Shown here: in pieces, positions 61,366-64,000 of the stretch | Numbering within the stretch: the first letter of the stretch is position 1 | Layout of the letters: each line of letters begins with the position of its first letter | Source of the DNA: ZC4RG29 sp964521255 | GTDB lineage: Bacteria > Bacteroidota > Bacteroidia > Cytophagales > Cyclobacteriaceae | Direction of reading: 5' to 3' | Length of the DNA stretch: 64,000 nt | NCBI GenBank assembly: GCA_964521255.1 | Contig: CAZFRM010000005.1 | Location: forward strand, 134,972 to 198,971 | Made by a program: the position numbers and the translations under genes | The notes under the pieces: model-generated | The model's input: the letters and a program-made list of their open reading frames with translations, nothing else | What the model was told of the DNA's origin: nothing | Databases searched by the model: none

Positions 61366-63390
61366 ATGGATTTCAGGCTTACCAGTCAATACGTACCTAC
61401 CGGCGATCAGCCAAAAGCCATTCAACAGCTTGTGAATGGTCTTCAGTCCGGGGAACAACATCAAACACTTCTCGGTGTAACAGGATCGGGTAAAACATTT
61501 ACCATGGCCAATGTGATCGCTCAAACGAATAGGCCGGCACTTATTCTCAGTCATAATAAAACGTTGGCGGCGCAACTCTACGGAGAATTCAAACAATTCT
61601 TTCCTGAAAATGCGGTAGAGTATTTCATCTCCTATTATGATTACTATCAACCGGAAGCATACATTCCCTCCTCGAACCTATACATTGAAAAAGATCTTTC
61701 CATCAATGAAGAAATTGAAAAACTTAGATTAAGTGCAACGTCTTCTCTCCTTACCGGGCGAACAGATGTAATTGTCGTTGCATCGGTATCATGCATTTAT
61801 GGTATTGGAAATCCGGATGAGTTTGGAAAGAATGTGATAAAATTGAAAGTTGGTGAAACCATTGCACGTAACCGTTTACTATTTGCTCTAGTAGACATTC
61901 TTTATAATAGAACAGAAGCAGAATTTAAAAGAGGAACATTTCGTGTAAAGGGAGATACGGTAGATGTATTTCTCGCTTACGCTGATTACGCAATCCGAAT
62001 TTATTTCTACGGTGACGAGATCGAAGCAATTCATCGCATTGATCCCATTAGCGGAAAAAAAATATCGGATGAAAAAATGGTCACCATCTTTCCTGCCAAT
62101 TTGTTTGTAACGGCAAAAGACCAACTTCATGTCGCTATGCGCGAAATACAAACCGATCTTGTTGCACAGTTAAACATGTTTGAAGGAGAACGACGTCACC
62201 TTGAAGCAAAGCGACTGAAAGAACGAACCGAGTTTGACCTGGAGATGATGCGCGAGTTGGGTTATTGCAGTGGCATTGAAAACTATTCACGTTACTTTGA
62301 CAGAAGACAAGCCGGGGCACGACCTTTTTGCTTACTTGATTACTTCCCTGATGATTATTTGATCTTCATTGATGAGAGTCACGTTACCGTTCCACAAGTG
62401 CGGGCCATGTGGGGAGGTGACCGCTCCAGAAAAGTTAACCTTGTTGATTATGGTTTCAGACTTCCTTCTGCACTCGACAACCGCCCGCTTACGTTTAATG
62501 AATTTGAATCCCTCGTCAACCAGGCAATTTACGTAAGCGCTACTCCTGCAGAATACGAACTAAGAAAATCGGAAGGTGTAGTCGTCGAACAATTGATCAG
62601 ACCCACAGGACTCCTCGATCCTCAAATAGACATTCGACCCAGCAAAAACCAGATCGATGATCTGTTGGAAGAAATTGATGAACGTGTGAAGAAAAGTGAG
62701 CGCGTGCTTGTAACAACACTGACAAAACGAATGGCTGAAGAGCTTACCAAATTTTTGGAGCGGGCTGCGGTAAAGTGCCGTTACATACACTCAGAGGTGC
62801 ACACACTTGAACGCGTGGAGATATTGCGTGAACTCAGGCTGGGTGTGTTTGATGTTCTTGTCGGTGTGAATTTGTTGCGTGAAGGATTAGACCTTCCGGA
62901 AGTTTCTCTCGTTGCTATTCTTGATGCCGACAAAGAAGGGTTCCTCCGCAACCAACGTTCATTGGTTCAAACCATAGGTCGTGCGGCGCGAAATGAAAAT
63001 GGCAAAGTGATCATGTACGCTGATGTTGTAACGGAGTCCATGCAGGCTGCTATTGATGAAACGGACAGAAGGCGTACGGTTCAAATAGAATACAACAAGA
63101 AGCATGGTATTATTCCGCGAACTGTGCTGAAATCCAAGGAAGCCATTCTCAGTCAAACTGCCGTTGCAGACTCAAAGAAAGCCACAAAGAAATATTATGT
63201 TGAAAATGAAGAAGTAACACTTGCTGCTGATCCGGTAGTCGCTTACCTCAACAAAGCTGAATTGATGAAAATGGCAGATCGTACACGCAAGGCAATGGAA
63301 AAGGCAGCGAAGGAATTAGAGTTTATGGAGGCGGCCAAGTTACGTGATGAGTATATGGCAATACAGAAGATGATTGAGGAGAAGAAGTGA
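61366..63390 (+). CDS. uvrB: Excinuclease ABC subunit B
   Basis: 674 aa, normal length. Walker A GVTGSGKTFT, YFISYYDYYQPEAYIP hairpin (damage-binding beta-hairpin), DESHVTVPQ, helicase motif VGVNLLREGLDLPEVSLV, and the UvrC-binding C-terminal motif KAAKELEFMEAAKLRDEY. Nucleotide excision repair. Confidence 0.97.
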   Translation: MDFRLTSQYVPTGDQPKAIQQLVNGLQSGEQHQTLLGVTGSGKTFTMANVIAQTNRPALILSHNKTLAAQLYGEFKQFFPENAVEYFISYYDYYQPEAYIPSSNLYIEKDLSINEEIEKLRLSATSSLLTGRTDVIVVASVSCIYGIGNPDEFGKNVIKLKVGETIARNRLLFALVDILYNRTEAEFKRGTFRVKGDTVDVFLAYADYAIRIYFYGDEIEAIHRIDPISGKKISDEKMVTIFPANLFVTAKDQLHVAMREIQTDLVAQLNMFEGERRHLEAKRLKERTEFDLEMMRELGYCSGIENYSRYFDRRQAGARPFCLLDYFPDDYLIFIDESHVTVPQVRAMWGGDRSRKVNLVDYGFRLPSALDNRPLTFNEFESLVNQAIYVSATPAEYELRKSEGVVVEQLIRPTGLLDPQIDIRPSKNQIDDLLEEIDERVKKSERVLVTTLTKRMAEELTKFLERAAVKCRYIHSEVHTLERVEILRELRLGVFDVLVGVNLLREGLDLPEVSLVAILDADKEGFLRNQRSLVQTIGRAARNENGKVIMYADVVTESMQAAIDETDRRRTVQIEYNKKHGIIPRTVLKSKEAILSQTAVADSKKATKKYYVENEEVTLAADPVVAYLNKAELMKMADRTRKAMEKAAKELEFMEAAKLRDEYMAIQKMIEEKK

Positions 63391-63412
63391 TGTGTGTTTT
63401 ATTACACTTTTT

Positions 63413-63688
63413 CTATCCCTTCATCTTCAAAGGATCTTGGCGACTGTCAAAAATATCAGTCACGTAAATGATTTCTCCCTCAATACGATAAATTATCTTA
63501 TAATGTCCCTCCACAAGTCTTCGATGAAAAAGCCCAAGATGCAGGTATGGATTCAAAATTAGTTTTTCAGTTTTCTTAATAATCCCATCTCTAATTTGCA
63601 GAACTTTAGCCTCTGGGACTTCAGGTGGAAGAAAATCCAAACACTCCTGTAAGCCATTGGTAGCTTGCTGTGTATAGATTAACTGCAT
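63413..63688 (-). CDS. RelE/ParE-family toxin
   Basis: 91 aa. IIKKTEKLILNPYLHLGLFH RRLVEGHYKIIYRIEGEIIY VTDIFDSRQDP is typical of ParE: GHYKIIYRI and a C-terminal D-RQDP. The antitoxin upstream survives only as a C-terminal fragment (GKLFTKDTVIKQLNRK, TAG at 63694) joined to a repeat at 63750. The toxin alone may be silent. Confidence 0.85.
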   Translation of the reverse strand: MQLIYTQQATNGLQECLDFLPPEVPEAKVLQIRDGIIKKTEKLILNPYLHLGLFHRRLVEGHYKIIYRIEGEIIYVTDIFDSRQDPLKMKG

Positions 63689-63693
63689 TTAGT

Positions 63694-63747
63694 CTATTTC
63701 CTATTGAGCTGCTTAATAACAGTATCCTTTGTAAACAACTTGCCTGA
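63694..63747 (-). pseudogene. Antitoxin C-terminal remnant
   Basis: Frame ESGKLFTKDTVIKQLNRK ends TAG at 63694, 5 bp before the ParE start, and merges into the REP-like repeat at 63750. The N-terminal part of the antitoxin is missing. Confidence 0.45.
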
Positions 63748-63749
63748 TT

Positions 63750-63797
63750 CCCGTCTTCGCAGAGTCTCCCGCCTCGGAGACTCTGCGCTTCGGAGCA
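63750..63797. repeat. REP-like repeat, copy 1
   Basis: 48-bp repeat beginning CCCGTCTTCGCAGAGTCTCC and ending CTTCGGAGCA. The inner CGCAGAGTCTCC / GGAGACTCTGCG pair folds. Repeated at 63947-63994 with one difference. Confidence 0.8.
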
Positions 63798-63869
63798 CAA
63801 GCGTAAATAAACCAATAGCCTATTTGAAACAATAAGCAGAATAATATAAATTTAACAAATGGGAAAACG

Positions 63870-64000
63870 ATGAGTGTACGAAGAGCCATATCCGAACGAA
63901 GCGGTTTATACTTTATCACCATTACCTGCCGGGGGTGGCATCATCTCCCGTCTTCGCAGAGTCTCCCGCCTCGGGGACTCTGCGCTTCGGAGCAAACAAG
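63870..64000 (+). pseudogene. RAYT transposase, N-terminal part, interrupted by repeat
   Basis: ATG at 63870: MSVRRAISERSGLYFITITC, typical of REP-associated tyrosine transposases (S.R....GLYF.T.T). The natural continuation is replaced by the REP-like repeat copy 2 at 63947, although the frame remains open to the window end. Confidence 0.6.
63947..63994. repeat. REP-like repeat, copy 2
   Basis: Matches 63750-63797. Lies within the RAYT gene start. Confidence 0.8.

Overview
The window looks like a chromosomal segment of a Bacteroidota bacterium, probably of the Cytophagales type. This is inferred from the gene set: many Bacteroidota-style lipoproteins, a MutS domain-V ATPase, PgeF, a DUF368 lipid translocase, a bacterial ComA-like phosphosulfolactate synthase, DUF1080 and amidohydrolase catabolic proteins, a TAnnTTTG-like promoter, and polymorphic toxin modules with a SDATDNLMDYNNGGYL core. 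No rRNA, replication origin or CRISPR array was seen.

Layout. 1-8.5 kb: pyruvate phosphate dikinase (truncated by the window edge), a 2-oxoacid dehydrogenase E2, a nucleotidyltransferase pair, an SDR enzyme and two tandem collagen-like lipoproteins. 8.6-11 kb: a DUF1801 protein, a GT9 glycosyltransferase and an LPS-kinase-like protein. 11.2-14.9 kb: a Ser/Thr kinase-TPR-FHA protein, then a two-gene membrane cassette closed by an attC-like hairpin, resembling a lone integron cassette. 14.9-28 kb: a catabolic block (TIM-barrel isomerase, GH29 fucosidase, two amidohydrolases, DUF1080, esterase, enolase-superfamily dehydratase) with an ECF sigma factor and its membrane partner, studded with fold-back elements. 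Three of these share a core and are flanked by 12-13 bp direct repeats. One has inserted into the start of an amidohydrolase gene. 28-30.4 kb: pgeF and the MutS-like ATPase.

30.5-47.8 kb is an accessory island of about ten toxin-immunity modules. They include PoNe/PoNi, WHH nuclease/SUKH, an EndoU-like candidate, an Imm49, a HELMH metalloprotease-like fragment, and several unnamed pairs. Most toxin pieces lack a start codon and the N-terminal secretion and core part, so they look like silent donor modules, not expressed toxins. Shared segments recur among them: a 126-bp core piece twice, a 170-bp linker piece twice, and a hairpin with a conserved AAGAA loop and variable arms five times. RAYT/REP and IS66 scars have broken several modules. 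The two ends carry degraded copies of the same two-gene antitoxin-like unit. Beyond it lie an HTH regulator with two palindromic operators, a nucleotidyltransferase cut off by an IS66 remnant, and a tRNA-Arg(CCU) surrounded by tRNA fragments, which suggests an integration hotspot.

49.3-64 kb is ordinary and well packed: hflX, a capsule/exopolysaccharide cluster (glycosyltransferase, RfbC-like epimerase, Wza-like exporter, Wzc-like tyrosine kinase, PHP phosphatase, epimerase), a TPR protein, ComA-like synthase, DUF368 translocase, aroE and uvrB. It ends with a ParE toxin whose antitoxin has been cut by a repeat, and the start of a RAYT transposase.
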